Numbered from the stretch's first letter, positions 10,201-17,701 are shown. The stretch: 22,427 nt of DNA from Cytidiella melzeri (GCA_022592445.1 JABYQR010000534.1:1-22427), one strand, 5' to 3'. Made by a program: numbers and translations. The notes: generated from the sequence alone by a model not told the origin.

Positions 10201-10800
10201 CGTGTCTTCCAAGTAGGGGACATGGTCTGGCTAAACGCTAAGAACGTCCAGATTCATCAGGCTACCCCTAAGCTCGGTCCTCGACAGCTCGGCCCGTACA
10301 AGGTCATCGAACGCATTGGCGATCTCGATTACAAACTCGATCTACCCAGCTATCTCCGAATCCACCCCGTCTTCCATATCAACCGTCTAAGTCCCTGGCA
10401 CGACAACGGCAAAGACGTACCTCCACCTCCTGATCCTATTGTCATAGAAGGAGAAGAACAGTACGTCGTCGAAAAGGTGCTAGACAGCAGGCTACACGGA
10501 CGTTGGAAGAAATTGCAATTCCTTGTCAAATGGGAAGGGTATTCAGACGGACACAATAGCTGGGAACCAGTCGAAAACCTCGAGAATAGTCAAGAAGCAA
10601 TTGACAACTTCTACAAAGCAAACCCCGGAGCGCCCCGGGTCATCAAAGCTTCACTCTTCGCGGATCTCCGCTCGCACTTTCGGGAATTCAATACCCAGAC
10701 CGACCCCGCTTTCCTTCGCACGATCTATCCATCTACATACGATCTTAGCTGGGATGAAGGCAAACACATCGGTCTGGATATCTCAAGAACATCACACTGA
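7294..10800 (+). CDS. Element B Pol: protease remnant, RT, RNase H, integrase, chromodomain
   Basis: An uninterrupted frame of about 1168 codons. It begins after the protease active site, with only the C-terminal flap and ILGLPWL remaining. RT has FDVRWGYHN (Asp near 8095) and the YLDD box at 8284-8295. RNase H acidic residues are at 8731 (EVDASGY), 8857 (DREMLAI) and 8941 (IWTDHAN). Integrase has an HHCC module (His codons 9391 and 9412; Cys codons 9502 and 9511) and a catalytic D-x59-D-x35-E triad at 9598, 9778 and 9886, then a GPY motif at 10291. The chromodomain (about 10456-10620) keeps the three cage aromatics expected for methyl-lysine binding: Tyr at 10462, Trp at 10531 and Tyr at 10540. 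The frame reads back through the junction to 6820, but those 158 codons are element A LTR DNA and not Pol. The enzyme domains look functional, but without protease and gag the copy cannot act alone. Confidence 0.9.
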   Translation, partial: PLERVISLHNIDRTKNKAGGLTHFVRLTLTVGDHTEKAEFLVTDLGPEDVILGLPWLKRVNPTVNWEKGEMTIPSGSEESPAEPFQKVDGNRKERRQWVKAGIIQDTTDEVWCMAGFTYSTKLAAEANEAKAHRSFEDIVPSEYHRHAKVFSEEESNRLPQHQPWDHSIDLKPDAPETIKSKVYPMPLNEQAELDKFIQENLSKGYITPSKSPMASSVFFIKKKDNKLRLIQDYRKLNDITVKNRYPLPLATDIINKLKGAKIFTKFDVRWGYHNVRIKEGDEYKAAFVTNRGLFEPKVMFFGLTNSPATFQALMDNIFADLVAEGKVAVYLDDILIWSNNLTEHRKVVHEVLERLRQHDLYLRPEKCEFEKSEIEYLGLIIRAGEVAMDPVKVQAVSTWPTPKNLKEVRGFIGFANFYRRFIQDFSKHARPLHDLTKKDVPFVWGPAQQTAFTMLKKAFTTKPILAVWDPELPTRLEVDASGYATGGIISQKSKEDGFYHPIAYRSASMTEAERNYEIFDREMLAITEALKDWRHYLEGLKEPFEIWTDHANLQYWKTVQHLTRRQARWSLLLADFDFVLVHKPGSTMIHADPLSRLHSHAVTDEEDNKDQVVLKPEHFRILATSALATASPLESKIRECTEQEAEVAQALATLRKKGPRKLVGGLLEWEESDGLIYYKGKLYIPNNKELRHEIVKSCHDTPAAGHPGKHGTIELVSRHYWWPKMNAFIETYVLGCDRCQRYKSAPHPKAVLQPQETPAGPWEHVGVDLITQLPPSKGFDSIAVYVDHYSDQTHIIPTTTKVNAEGIADLHYKEVFRLHGIPKKVFSDRGPQFAARFMRALYHRLGIETGFTTAYHPQGNGKVERKNQDIEQYLRLFCQQRQDDWVDHLPAAEFALNSQVHAGNSQTPFEVIYGYRPDFTIPVGKRSNIPSLDERLDNMARVRKETEAALRLSKEKMKQLYESEKRSPRVFQVGDMVWLNAKNVQIHQATPKLGPRQLGPYKVIERIGDLDYKLDLPSYLRIHPVFHINRLSPWHDNGKDVPPPPDPIVIEGEEQYVVEKVLDSRLHGRWKKLQFLVKWEGYSDGHNSWEPVENLENSQEAIDNFYKANPGAPRVIKASLFADLRSHFREFNTQTDPAFLRTIYPSTYDLSWDEGKHIGLDISRTSH

Positions 10801-10950
10801 CGGGTAACGTCGAGTCAACGACACCAGAAGGGGAGAAACTTCCTAGCATCCTTCTGACTAGACAATCGGGGCAATTCTGCTGAATCCCTGTAGACGGGTA
10901 GAAGACCTCTATCACCACAGCATAGTGATGCTTCGCGAGGACGCTTGATT

Positions 10951-10965
10951 TTAGGAGGGGGGTAA
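10951..10965 (+). promoter_or_regulatory. Element B polypurine tract
   Basis: TTAGGAGGGGGGTAA lies directly before the LTR start at 10966. A purine run touching the 3' LTR is the standard plus-strand primer of LTR elements. It lies about 150 bases past the pol stop. Confidence 0.85.
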
Positions 10966-11475
10966 TGTCATGGATGGCCTGACTAGCCCTTAATTTTCGC
11001 AATTTACCTCTTGTTTTTATCTGTAAAACTCCGGGCTGCAGCTCAGTTGCAACCTTTCATGCATAAACTCCTTTTGCACGTCTATTAAGCGCCCGTATCA
11101 CGTGGCTTAGACGCTCCACACGGTCACATTACTTGCTACTACGTCACACTAGCATGTGACTTAGCTTAAGTAAGACCACATGGCTACAAGCACATGGCTC
11201 AGCCCATAGCTAGGGTTTGACGTCATAGATACTGCTCACATGGGCTCCTTATTGTTCTTTCCTTATTGTTCTCTTTATGGAAGGATGTTCTCACAGGTGT
11301 GGGAATGGAATACAATAGTTGGTCTCCTTTTAGATAGATTCTCTCACGGATAGAGTTCTTGGCAAGGTCTAGACAATAGCTATTGTTCTCCTTTAGGTAG
11401 TCCTTTTGTTCTTCGTTCACATGGCTTCTTGCAAAGCCTGCCCTCAACATGGTCTGTGCGCAGGTCCCTGAAGTC

Positions 11476-11519
11476 TATATAAGCAGCTACATGTACGCTC
11501 CTAGCCCCCATCTCGACCT
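11476..11519 (+). promoter_or_regulatory. Element B LTR TATA box and transcript-start motif
   Basis: TATATAAG at 11476-11483 is followed 34 bases on (start to start) by ATCTCGACCT at 11510-11519. The same decamer lies 35 bases after the TATA box in element C's LTR and is complementary to C's primer site, so it probably marks the RNA 5' end. Confidence 0.65.
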
Positions 11520-11539
11520 CTTGGTCTTTACTGGGCTAG

Positions 11540-11605
11540 GTAAGCAAACCCCTCTTGTACTACATAGCGGGTAGTATCAATCTAACTTGGTCTTTACTGG
11601 GCTAG
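11540..11605 (+). other. Intron-like segment in element B LTR leader
   Basis: The segment starts GTAAGC and ends CTAG, with a CTAAC branch-like motif at 11583-11587. It is bounded by two identical 20-base copies of CTTGGTCTTTACTGGGCTAG, at 11520-11539 (just before the donor) and 11586-11605 (ending at the acceptor). Its length of 66 bases fits fungal introns. Splicing is inferred, not shown. Confidence 0.45.
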
Positions 11606-11730
11606 ATATCTGTATAAGGTTTATAGCTGGTGAGAGCATTGTGCTATACGCCTGCCACCACCTCGTCGTCGTCTTCCACTCCGTGTCCCTAGTCGTTACG
11701 TCGAGCTCTGTCTCCGTGACAGCCACCCAG

Positions 11731-11753
11731 GCTTGCAACTATTCTTTGCAAGC
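11731..11753. repeat. Short perfect hairpin after element B
   Basis: GCTTGCAA (11731-11738) and TTGCAAGC (11746-11753) form 8-base arms around a 7-base loop, ten bases beyond the LTR. No function is evident. Confidence 0.5.
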
Positions 11754-11788
11754 TATATCCTCCTTCTCTCTTCCTCTGTGCACTCATC

Positions 11789-12415
11789 ATGCGTTACAGC
11801 CCTTTCACCGACCCAAAGTCATTCATCGCCCTCTCCATGGCGCTCAAAGGCACCGGTACCTCTGCGTGCACAGGCGCTGCCCAGCTCATCTTAAACAAGG
11901 GCGCCCTTACTACCGCCGCCATAAGCACCCCATCCAAAAAGTGTTTTCTTGTATTCTCATCTGCTGTATTCTAGTCCATTTGCGCTGCTGAAGCACGCCA
12001 CGATGGCCGGGCCTCTTCCGCTGCCCCGAAGGACGCGGCTTGGAACGGCCCTTACGACATGGCCCTCTCCGTTAAACTGGACACCGGTCAAAGCCGCGCA
12101 CTTGCTCTGTCGGTGAGCCCTCGCAGTCATGTGTGAACATGACTTCAAGCTGACAGACTTCTGCCAACCAGCTATTGGGCCATCACTGCGGTACCACACC
12201 CCCTCTGGGCCTTCTGCACAAACCACACCGTCGAGGAGCGCGAGAAGATCTACTGCGCGAGCAGCTGAAGCCTTGTGTATGGCGACGGGTGGCCCTAAGG
12301 TAAGTCGCGGTACTGATACCGCTTGAATTCTCACCTGATGGTTAAGCAGCCAACACCCGCAGGACATCATCTTGCACGAAGACTCTCGTTTTTCTTTCAC
12401 GGTCGCTACAATTTA
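11789..12415 (+). pseudogene. Possible intron-containing host gene remnant, unrecognised
   Basis: A frame begins at the ATG 11789 (MRYSPFTDPKSFIALSMALK), with a short hydrophobic stretch that could be a damaged secretion signal, and stops after 61 codons. Downstream are intron-like segments: GTGAGC...CCAACCAG (about 12113-12170) and GTAAGT...TTAAGCAG (about 12300-12350), each 50-60 bases. After the second acceptor a frame reads QDIILHEDSRFSFTVATI and stops near 12415. A weaker segment (GTGTTT...TTCTAG, about 11940-11973) could be a first intron. Peptide-like text occurs in more than one frame of the middle exon (for example PLWAFCTNHTVEEREKIYC), suggesting frame damage. I do not recognise the family. 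Element B's 3' LTR lies about 70 bases upstream of the ATG and may have displaced the promoter. Confidence 0.3.
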
Positions 12416-12934
12416 ATGACACCCACCTCTGCCTGCAATGCTCTCGCATTCCTGACTATTTCTTTCACCATGCTGGCGCTGTATTATTAATCAGCTGATG
12501 TTCTCACCATTGCGCTGTTCAATCCATTGCCATTGTTGCTATGCACCCTAATATGAGAACTACTGCCTTGAAAGCATTGCATTGATGTGTATGACAGTAT
12601 AAACTACCGGCGGCGAGATTATCTTGCAATGTAAACTGTGGGTGGAGACATTAAAACGTATTACCATGCAAGATAAAGTGGCCCGCGGACCATTATCGCG
12701 GGTGCCGGGTGTTTATAACTTTCCAGGTACAGAGATTGTGTGAGATAAAGTTTGCTTAATGTTATATTGTAATGCTCGGGTTTATAGTGGTAGGTATTGT
12801 GCGATAACGTTTTGTTTTTTTACGAGATGAAACAAGGGTGGAAGGGATGATGGTGGAAGAGGAAAGGGATCTCCAACGACGACAACAAGGTCAGAGTCGA
12901 TGATAAGCAGGCAAGCAGGCACAGAGGCCAGATA
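12416..12934. other. No gene seen; two small inverted repeats
   Basis: No convincing coding sequence. TTATCTTGCA (12619-12628) and TGCAAGATAA (12667-12676) are perfect 10-base inverted arms 38 bases apart. A CCCGCG/CGCGGG hairpin follows at about 12680-12701. Otherwise the stretch is ordinary AT-richer intergenic sequence. Confidence 0.5.
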
Positions 12935-13015
12935 CTAGCAGTGCAAATGACAGAGTTAATATGGTATAATACTAAGTTACATGCAGTAACTCACCTAGCA
13001 GTGCAAATGACAGAG
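12935..13015. repeat. 21-base direct repeat pair
   Basis: CTAGCAGTGCAAATGACAGA plus a G occurs at 12935-12955 and again at 12995-13015, exactly, with a 60-base period. A TATATATA-like run follows at about 13052-13060, so the area may be part of an old LTR, but no partner is visible. Confidence 0.6.
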
Positions 13016-13095
13016 AGGTCAAGATGCAGAGCTAGGGAGGGTAAGGTCTACTATATATACTGTGGCTGGGTGGTCTGTGCACAAGTTCCCACACT

Positions 13096-13325
13096 AGGGA
13101 CTGGAGTAACTGTGGGGCTGGAGTAACAATAGAACAATAAGGGACCAGGGTAACTGTCAAGGACCTGAGTAACTGTCAAGGACCAGGGTACGGAGAACAA
13201 TAGAGCTAGCACACTAGAACAATAGAACAATAGAACAATAGAATAGGAACAATAGAACAATAGAAACTGGGGGAATCCCTGGGGAATCCCTATCAATGGA
13301 AGAGGAACAATAGAACAATAGCCTA
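13096..13325. repeat. Minisatellite and GAACAATA microsatellite patch
   Basis: The left part is an imperfect 14-20-base tandem repeat of the form GGACCnGRGTAACTGT(CAA), best seen at 13141-13190. The right part has nine GAACAAT units, several in uninterrupted 8-base register (AGAACAAT), between about 13132 and 13321. A GGGGAATCCCT duplication lies at about 13271-13291. The octamer is the reverse complement of ATTGTTCT found in the element B and C LTRs. Confidence 0.7.
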
Positions 13326-14090
13326 GGTTGATCTGGAACCGCTCCAGACTGAGTCTAGGGTTTGGGTCTGGACTATTGATAAATAAGGCAGGATGTCACG
13401 TGAACCGGGTTAGGGTTAGGTCTGGTAACACTCCTAGCCGGAAAATAAGCACTCTAGATAGGCGCTTAAGGCTATAAACTTGTGACAATGTTGGAAAAAT
13501 CTGGTCTGTTGGACTATCCATGTCACAAGGTCTCAAACACAGGAAGTTTTTTTCTCTGCATCAGAGACAAGGCACTACTTACTCATTGCATGCTTGTGCC
13601 ACCAAAAAAAGTCTTGGAAAGTTGATTGCCACAGCATCTTTGCCATTTGTGGTTTCACCCACTTCTGACAAAGGTCGGTTGTTTGCAGAGAAAATAGGTG
13701 AGAGAATTTTGTCTCTTGTCGTTTGCATTTCCTATGAGTAAATATACTACAATCAGTACAGAGGTCATCTCTGATACAAAAGGAGTGGAAATTGTGAGTG
13801 ACTTACAGTGCTATAATTTAACACAACAATAATTGAGTCAGGTAATTGGAAGAATATTTCATTGGGCCAAACCTGGATAAGCTAGCTGTACAACACTACT
13901 TCCTTGTTGAGAATCTTGTCTCAAATGCTAGTGTACACAATAAACAGAGAGGAAATAAAGCAGAAAGACTTATCAAGCCTAATCAGAAGACAGGAATACA
14001 GCATGGCAGAATATCCTCAAAGTCATGTGTGCCAAGCTTTTTCATGTCTGCAGTGTTTTGTGTGAAGTGGTGCATAGTATCTTGACCATA
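13326..14090. other. No recognisable feature
   Basis: The open frames here are 60-80 codons and composition-driven; none shows a domain or an intron pattern I trust. GGGTTAGGGTTAGG occurs once at 13407-13420. The stretch is AT-rich and may be old transposon debris. Confidence 0.4.
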
Positions 14091-14658
14091 TGTTGGAACT
14101 TGATAAAAGCATTTGTTGAGTTGCTGTATGCAATCACCTTCTGCAGCAATGGAGAGTTAAGGAGAATAGCTTGTCAAAGCGAGATTGTATCTCTGATTAT
14201 CGGACATCAGATCTATAGACGATGTAGATTAGATATGTAGATAGATAAGATCAGATAGTAAATAGCATGTGATTCCACCATCCTTATTGTCACACACGAT
14301 GCGATACTTGCACCTTATGGCATTGTGTTCCAGTAGTTTCCATGACTGAATAACAGAAGTCCCATGAGGCTTCTGCATGACTCATACTTCATATACCAAA
14401 TGTATTGAGCTTACTAAAGGCTCAGTCAGCACCATTCAGTTATGTAGGATGCTCAGTCATTGCTTACATTCTCTATTAGTATTAGCAAGCAAAACTGTAC
14501 ATTACCAATCCTTACTCATATGACATTACTGTAGCATTAGTAATCTAGTTACGGACATGTATATATACTGCTCCTAGAGAGCAGAGAAATGACAAGACAC
14601 TTACTCCCAGAGTTAGTTGACCTTCCAAGTCATCCCCTACACTCGTAACTTTCAAACA
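14091..14658 (+). repeat. Copia-type 5' LTR (start tentative)
   Basis: The right end is well placed: TTTCAAACA ends at 14658 and is followed at once by a half-tRNA primer site. The left end is put at TGTTGGAAC (14091) because it is an imperfect inverted match to the right end and is a common copia-type start. A TATATATA box at 14560-14567 sits about 95 bases before the LTR end. The partner LTR cannot be confirmed, so the start could be wrong. Confidence 0.5.
14560..14567 (+). promoter_or_regulatory. TATA box of copia-type LTR
   Basis: TATATATA followed by CTGCTCC, positioned so that a transcript would start near 14590 and leave a short R/U5 of about 70 bases before the primer site. Confidence 0.5.
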
Positions 14659-14672
14659 GGTTATGAGCCCTG
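14659..14672 (+). promoter_or_regulatory. Primer-binding site for half initiator tRNA-Met
   Basis: GGTTATGAGCCCTG is the reverse complement of the anticodon stem-loop of eukaryotic initiator tRNA-Met (CAGGGCTCATAACC, CAT anticodon underlying). Copia-group elements such as Drosophila copia and yeast Ty5 are known to prime from an internally cleaved iMet tRNA using this region. It abuts the LTR's terminal CA with no spacer. Confidence 0.75.
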
Positions 14673-15455
14673 GCTTCTAACTCTTCTTACCACTCCTCTA
14701 CTCTTAAACCATCTTCAAGCTCGACACTACACAACTGTTACTTTGTGAGTAACATTTCTTTCTACACATTGTAGGCCACTTTGTAGTAGAAGACCCAGTT
14801 GTAGTAGACTAAGCCTGGCCTCTCCTCACCCATTTTCCCATAACTATTTTCTACAGAATTGCCCCTGCTTTCTTATCCCTGGAACACGCGCACAGTCACA
14901 TCCAATTGGTAGCCTACACCTCATAAGTGTTCTTGGCTTGTGACTATCAGAATCACGCACCTACTCGGACAAAGCCCAATAAGGTGGCGTCCAGAGGTGA
15001 TCGAAAGGGTCTTTTGTCTTAGACAATTGGGAGGCTGTGAAAAGCGGTGAAAGGAGGGAAAGTAGGCGTCACCTTGAGCTCGTGACTCAAGGGACTAAAA
15101 GGGAGCTGTGTACGACGTACAGTAAACACCCTTGGCATTCCCAATTCGTTGGTTTCTGTAGAATTTAGTAGAGGCTTATGTCGAACTTTGTTACTTTTGG
15201 TTTCACGGAGATTTTGTCTCCTGCACATTTGCATATTAGTTACGCATGCTCTATTTGTTTCACCATTGCTTATTGTTTGGTTGAAGTCGAATTTGGGGAT
15301 AATTTTTGTGAAGAATCTCTTGTGCAAGAGTTTTTCTCACAGTTTATTCCTTTCACAGAAATTCCTCGCACACTTCCGAGAATTATCTTCTGGATCAACA
15401 CCAATAACCAACGAGCACTTCGACCCGCATTCCATTTCACCCACAAATTCTAAAC
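14673..15455 (+). other. Leader of the copia-primed element; no gene seen
   Basis: This 780-base stretch lies between the primer site and the ATG at 15456. It includes a perfect hairpin, TGTTACT/AGTAACA (14736-14754). Open frames around 15149-15487 on the plus strand and 15019-15327 on the minus strand carry no motif and look accidental. No copia protease, integrase or RT sequence was found here. Confidence 0.45.
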
Positions 15456-15872
15456 ATGCCCGCCTGCCGTACCAATGCTATCTTTGAAAGGGCCGAACAG
15501 CGCTCCAGGAACTGGGAACAGTTTCTGGAAAGACGTACTAAGCAAGTTCGCCTGGCCGGAGGTAACACTTTACAAATTCGACAAATTGGACCGGACAGGC
15601 TGAGGTCCAATTATGATTGTTTAGAATCTGGAAGGGACCATCATACATTCCATTTCAATACCATCCCGAACCACCAATGGCATACAGAGGCTAGAGAAGC
15701 TTGCCGCGCCAATCGAGAGGGGAGAAATCCGCAACACGCACGGTCTAACAATTGTCGCGCCCCTCCTGCCACCTTTGACCATGAATCTCTTTGCCCCCAC
15801 CCGCGTCCACAGGAAGCGGTGAACCGTATTATCAACAACATCCGCACCTCCGTTCACGCAGACATGCGTTGA
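15456..15872 (+). pseudogene. Unrecognised reading frame, N-terminal part
   Basis: ATG at 15456 in a good context (AAACATGCC) opens 138 codons rich in Arg, Glu, Asn and His, starting MPACRTNAIFERAEQRSRNW and including LERRTKQVRLAGGNTLQIRQ. It ends at a TGA at 15870-15872, next to a G6 run. In the neighbouring frame sequence continues (GGDNTPCLAELYDEQQ) up to the SINE and resumes after it, so this probably is the first part of one roughly 310-residue product broken by a slip near the G run. No known domain is recognised. Its position downstream of a copia primer site suggests a Gag-like or cargo protein of a non-autonomous element, but this is inference. Confidence 0.4.
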
Positions 15873-15996
15873 AGGGGGGACAATACTCCTTGTCTTGCCG
15901 AGCTCTACGACGAGCAGCAATGCCGACGCACCACCTCTGAGCCGCAAAGACAGCCAACCGCACCTTGTGGACAAGGTTTCCGCACAAACCACCGCG

Positions 15997-16071
15997 GGGG
16001 GCACGGTGGTGTAGTGGGCCACCGCGCTGTGGGTGAGGAGACGCGTCAGCGTTCGAATCCCCTTGCCCCCC
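15997..16071 (+). ncRNA. SINE head: tRNA-like Pol III promoter
   Basis: GGGGGCA (15997-16003) pairs with TGCCCCC (16064-16070) as a 7-base acceptor stem. GTGG/CCAC forms a D stem around a TGTAGTGGG loop resembling an A box, and GTTCGAATCC (about 16051-16060) is a good B box. The anticodon and T stems are poor, so this is a tRNA relic and not a working tRNA. Confidence 0.75.
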
Positions 16072-16394
16072 TTTGATTTCTTCACTGCTGATGAATTTTC
16101 GCGTTATCCTTCTCATGTCTTGCACTCGTTATGTGCGCTTGAAGCTGCGTGTTCCCCCGGGATCACCCTTGGACATCACCGAGTGACAGCCCTGTCCCTG
16201 CATACTCGGCGTAGTCCGGCCATCACGTCTAAGCGTGGAGTGGTGCCCATGCTAGCGTTGCCCCCCAGCCGGGATTGGTCCCCCCGGTTGGCCCGGCGTG
16301 GCAGATGTAACCGAGATTGGACATTATGGGGCGCTCGGGTCTGAGCCTGGTCCGTGGAAATATCTCCGTTTCGACATCCCATACAGATTAACCG

Positions 16395-16676
16395 TCCCTG
16401 ATATCAATCCATATTTCCCATCTATCACTCTTAATTAATTGAAAAAACTCTCCCCCCCAGTACTTAGATACACGATGACATAGTTAGCTTTAAGACAGAT
16501 GGATTACCCGCTAAAAATAGCCTACAAAGTGTATATCCCTGATATCAATCCATATTTCCCATCTATCACTCTTAATTAATTGAAAAAACTCTCCCCCCCA
16601 GTACTTAGATACACGATGACATAGTTAGCTTTAAGACAGATGGATTACCCGCTAAAAATAGCCTACAAAGTGTATA
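16395..16676 (+). repeat. Two identical 141-base tandem copies inside the SINE
   Basis: TCCCTGATATCAATCC begins at 16395 and at 16536. By eye the two units (16395-16535 and 16536-16676) are identical, including a C7 run. They lie between the SINE middle and its tail. Confidence 0.9.
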
Positions 16677-16753
16677 TGTCTACCATAGGGCTACGCCCTC
16701 AAGGACAATAAACAAGGAGGTTAAAAAAAAAAATAAAAAAAAAACCACCGCGG

Positions 16754-17192
16754 ACAAGTCCAATTCGAACTGGAGCAAGCCCGTGCCGCCCATCGCAGTG
16801 AACAGAGCCGGTCTCCACTCCCTCATCAACCACCTCGCCCACGTACTCCAGCCGTACCCGTCAACGTCAAACAAGACATCCCTATGGTTCCGCTGTCACC
16901 AGTCACCTTGAGCACCACCACCGTCAACGAGCCTATCAAAACCATTGGGGAGTTTTTTGGGGAAGAGCGTCCTGTCACTCCAACCACTGAGCTTCTTGAT
17001 GCGAGCTCATACTGCTTCAAGTGGGATGAATTGACCAGGACTGCGTTGCAAAACGCACAGGACATCGCTGACAAGATCTGGGATGGCAAGTTCACCAACG
17101 CCGAGCCTCACATCATGGATGCAAGGTCTTTCATCACGGACAATGGTGTGGTGCTCAAGTTGAACCTTGAAGGAGGAGGGTGTTGTCTGTTC
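16754..17192 (+). pseudogene. Unrecognised reading frame, C-terminal part
   Basis: The frame that was open before the SINE resumes after it (QVQFELEQARAAHRSEQSRS) and continues through a Pro-rich stretch, MVPLSPVTLSTTTVNEP, FGEERPVTPTTELLDASSYC, FKWDELTRTALQNAQDIADK and FITDNGVVLKLNLEGGG, reaching element C's LTR at 17193. The true C-terminus is therefore either the purine-rich GGAGGAGGG end or has been displaced by element C. The last 90 codons look like a folded, mostly helical domain. I do not recognise it, and there is no zinc knuckle or catalytic motif. Confidence 0.4.
17171..17180 (+). promoter_or_regulatory. Possible polypurine tract of the interrupted element
   Basis: AGGAGGAGGG is followed directly by TGTTG, the same first five bases as the copia-type LTR at 14091. 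If this is a 3' LTR start, element C inserted 12 bases into it. The next seven bases do not match the 14091 LTR, so the call is weak. Confidence 0.3.
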
Positions 17193-17701
17193 TGTCATGG
17201 ATGGCCTGACTAGCCCTTAATTTTCGCAATTTACCTCTTGTTTTTATCTGTAAAACTCCGGGCTGCAGCTCAGTTGCAACCTTATCTGCATAAACTCCCT
17301 TTTCACGTCTATTAAGCGCCCTTATCACGTGGCTTAGACGCTCCACACGGTCACATTACTTGCTACTACGTCACACTGGCATGTGACTTAGCTTAAGTAA
17401 GACCACATGGCTACAGACACATGGTTCAGCCCATAGCTAGGGTTTGATGTCATAAATGACGTCCACATGGACTCCTTTTGTTCTTTCCTTATTGTTCTCT
17501 TTATGGAAGGATGTTCTCACAGGTGTGGGAATGGAATACAATAGTTGGTCTCCTTTTAGATAGATTCTCTCACGGGTAGAGTTCTTGGCAAGGTCAAGAC
17601 AATAGCTATTGTTCTCCTTTAGGTAGTTCTTTTGTTCTTCGTTCACACGGCTTCTTGCAAAGCCTGCCCTCAACATGGTCTGTGCGCAGGTCCCTGAAGT
17701 C

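Larger units (their letters stand above)
7294..11721 (+). mobile_element. Element B: Tf1/sushi-like chromovirus (Ty3/gypsy), 5'-truncated by element A
   Basis: This holds the 3' two thirds of a chromodomain-bearing gypsy element: pol from inside the protease domain, polypurine tract and 3' LTR. Homology to element C starts exactly at 7294 (C position 20594) and runs 894 bases without an indel. The missing 5' LTR, gag and protease active site are predicted to lie left of element A, because A appears inserted in B. The LTR is delimited by comparison with C. Bases after the 3' LTR (GCCAC, 11722-11726) are the expected right target duplication, which cannot be checked in this window. Confidence 0.88.
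10966..11721 (+). repeat. Element B 3' LTR
   Basis: This 756-base repeat is homologous to 17193-17951 over its whole length. It begins TGTCA and ends TGACA, a perfect 5-base terminal inverted repeat, and homology to C stops at that point. It holds a TATA box (11476-11483), the inferred transcript start (11510) and two copies of a 20-base direct repeat bounding an intron-like segment. It also contains several ATTGTTCT octamers around 11250-11400. Confidence 0.92.
15986..16753 (+). mobile_element. tRNA-derived SINE with target-site duplications
   Basis: A 12-base duplication, AAACCACCGCGG, occurs at 15986-15997 and 16742-16753 and brackets an insertion of about 744 bases. The insertion starts with a tRNA-like head (15997-16071), has a unique GC-rich middle, a 141-base tandem pair and an A-rich tail (about 16722-16744), the SINE arrangement of a Pol III head and LINE-type insertion. 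Joining the target after removing one duplication restores an open reading frame across the site. Head, tail and duplication together make the call secure; the family name is unknown to me. Confidence 0.85.

Noticed and set aside
11587..11991. 134-codon plus-strand frame spanning the LTR end of element B
   Set aside because: It crosses the LTR boundary, lacks any motif, and conflicts with the intron-like structure of the neighbouring remnant.
13130..13322. CRISPR-like array
   Set aside because: Units are 8 bases in tandem with no spacers, in a fungal context; it is a microsatellite.
13407..13420. Interstitial telomere repeat (GGGTTAGGGTTAGG)
   Set aside because: Only about two TTAGGG units, with no array and no sign of a chromosome end.
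13520..14240. Small plus-strand frames of 70-80 codons
   Set aside because: No domain, no intron pattern, AT-rich; expected by chance in this composition.
14743..14782. Short intron (GTGAGT...TTGTAG) in the copia leader
   Set aside because: Too short (under 40 bases), with no branch motif; the donor lies in a hairpin arm.
15997..16071. A functional tRNA gene
   Set aside because: Acceptor and D stems and box B are good, but the anticodon and T stems do not form, and the unit is fused to a body with an A-tail and target duplications, so it is a SINE head.
15621..16085. 154-codon minus-strand frame
   Set aside because: It runs antisense through the SINE head (the KGIRTLTRLL text is box B read backwards) and out into the interrupted coding region; not a gene.
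17181..17192. Firm 3' LTR start of the copia-type element
   Set aside because: Only TGTTG matches the proposed 5' LTR and the next seven bases differ; kept only as a weak polypurine-tract suggestion.
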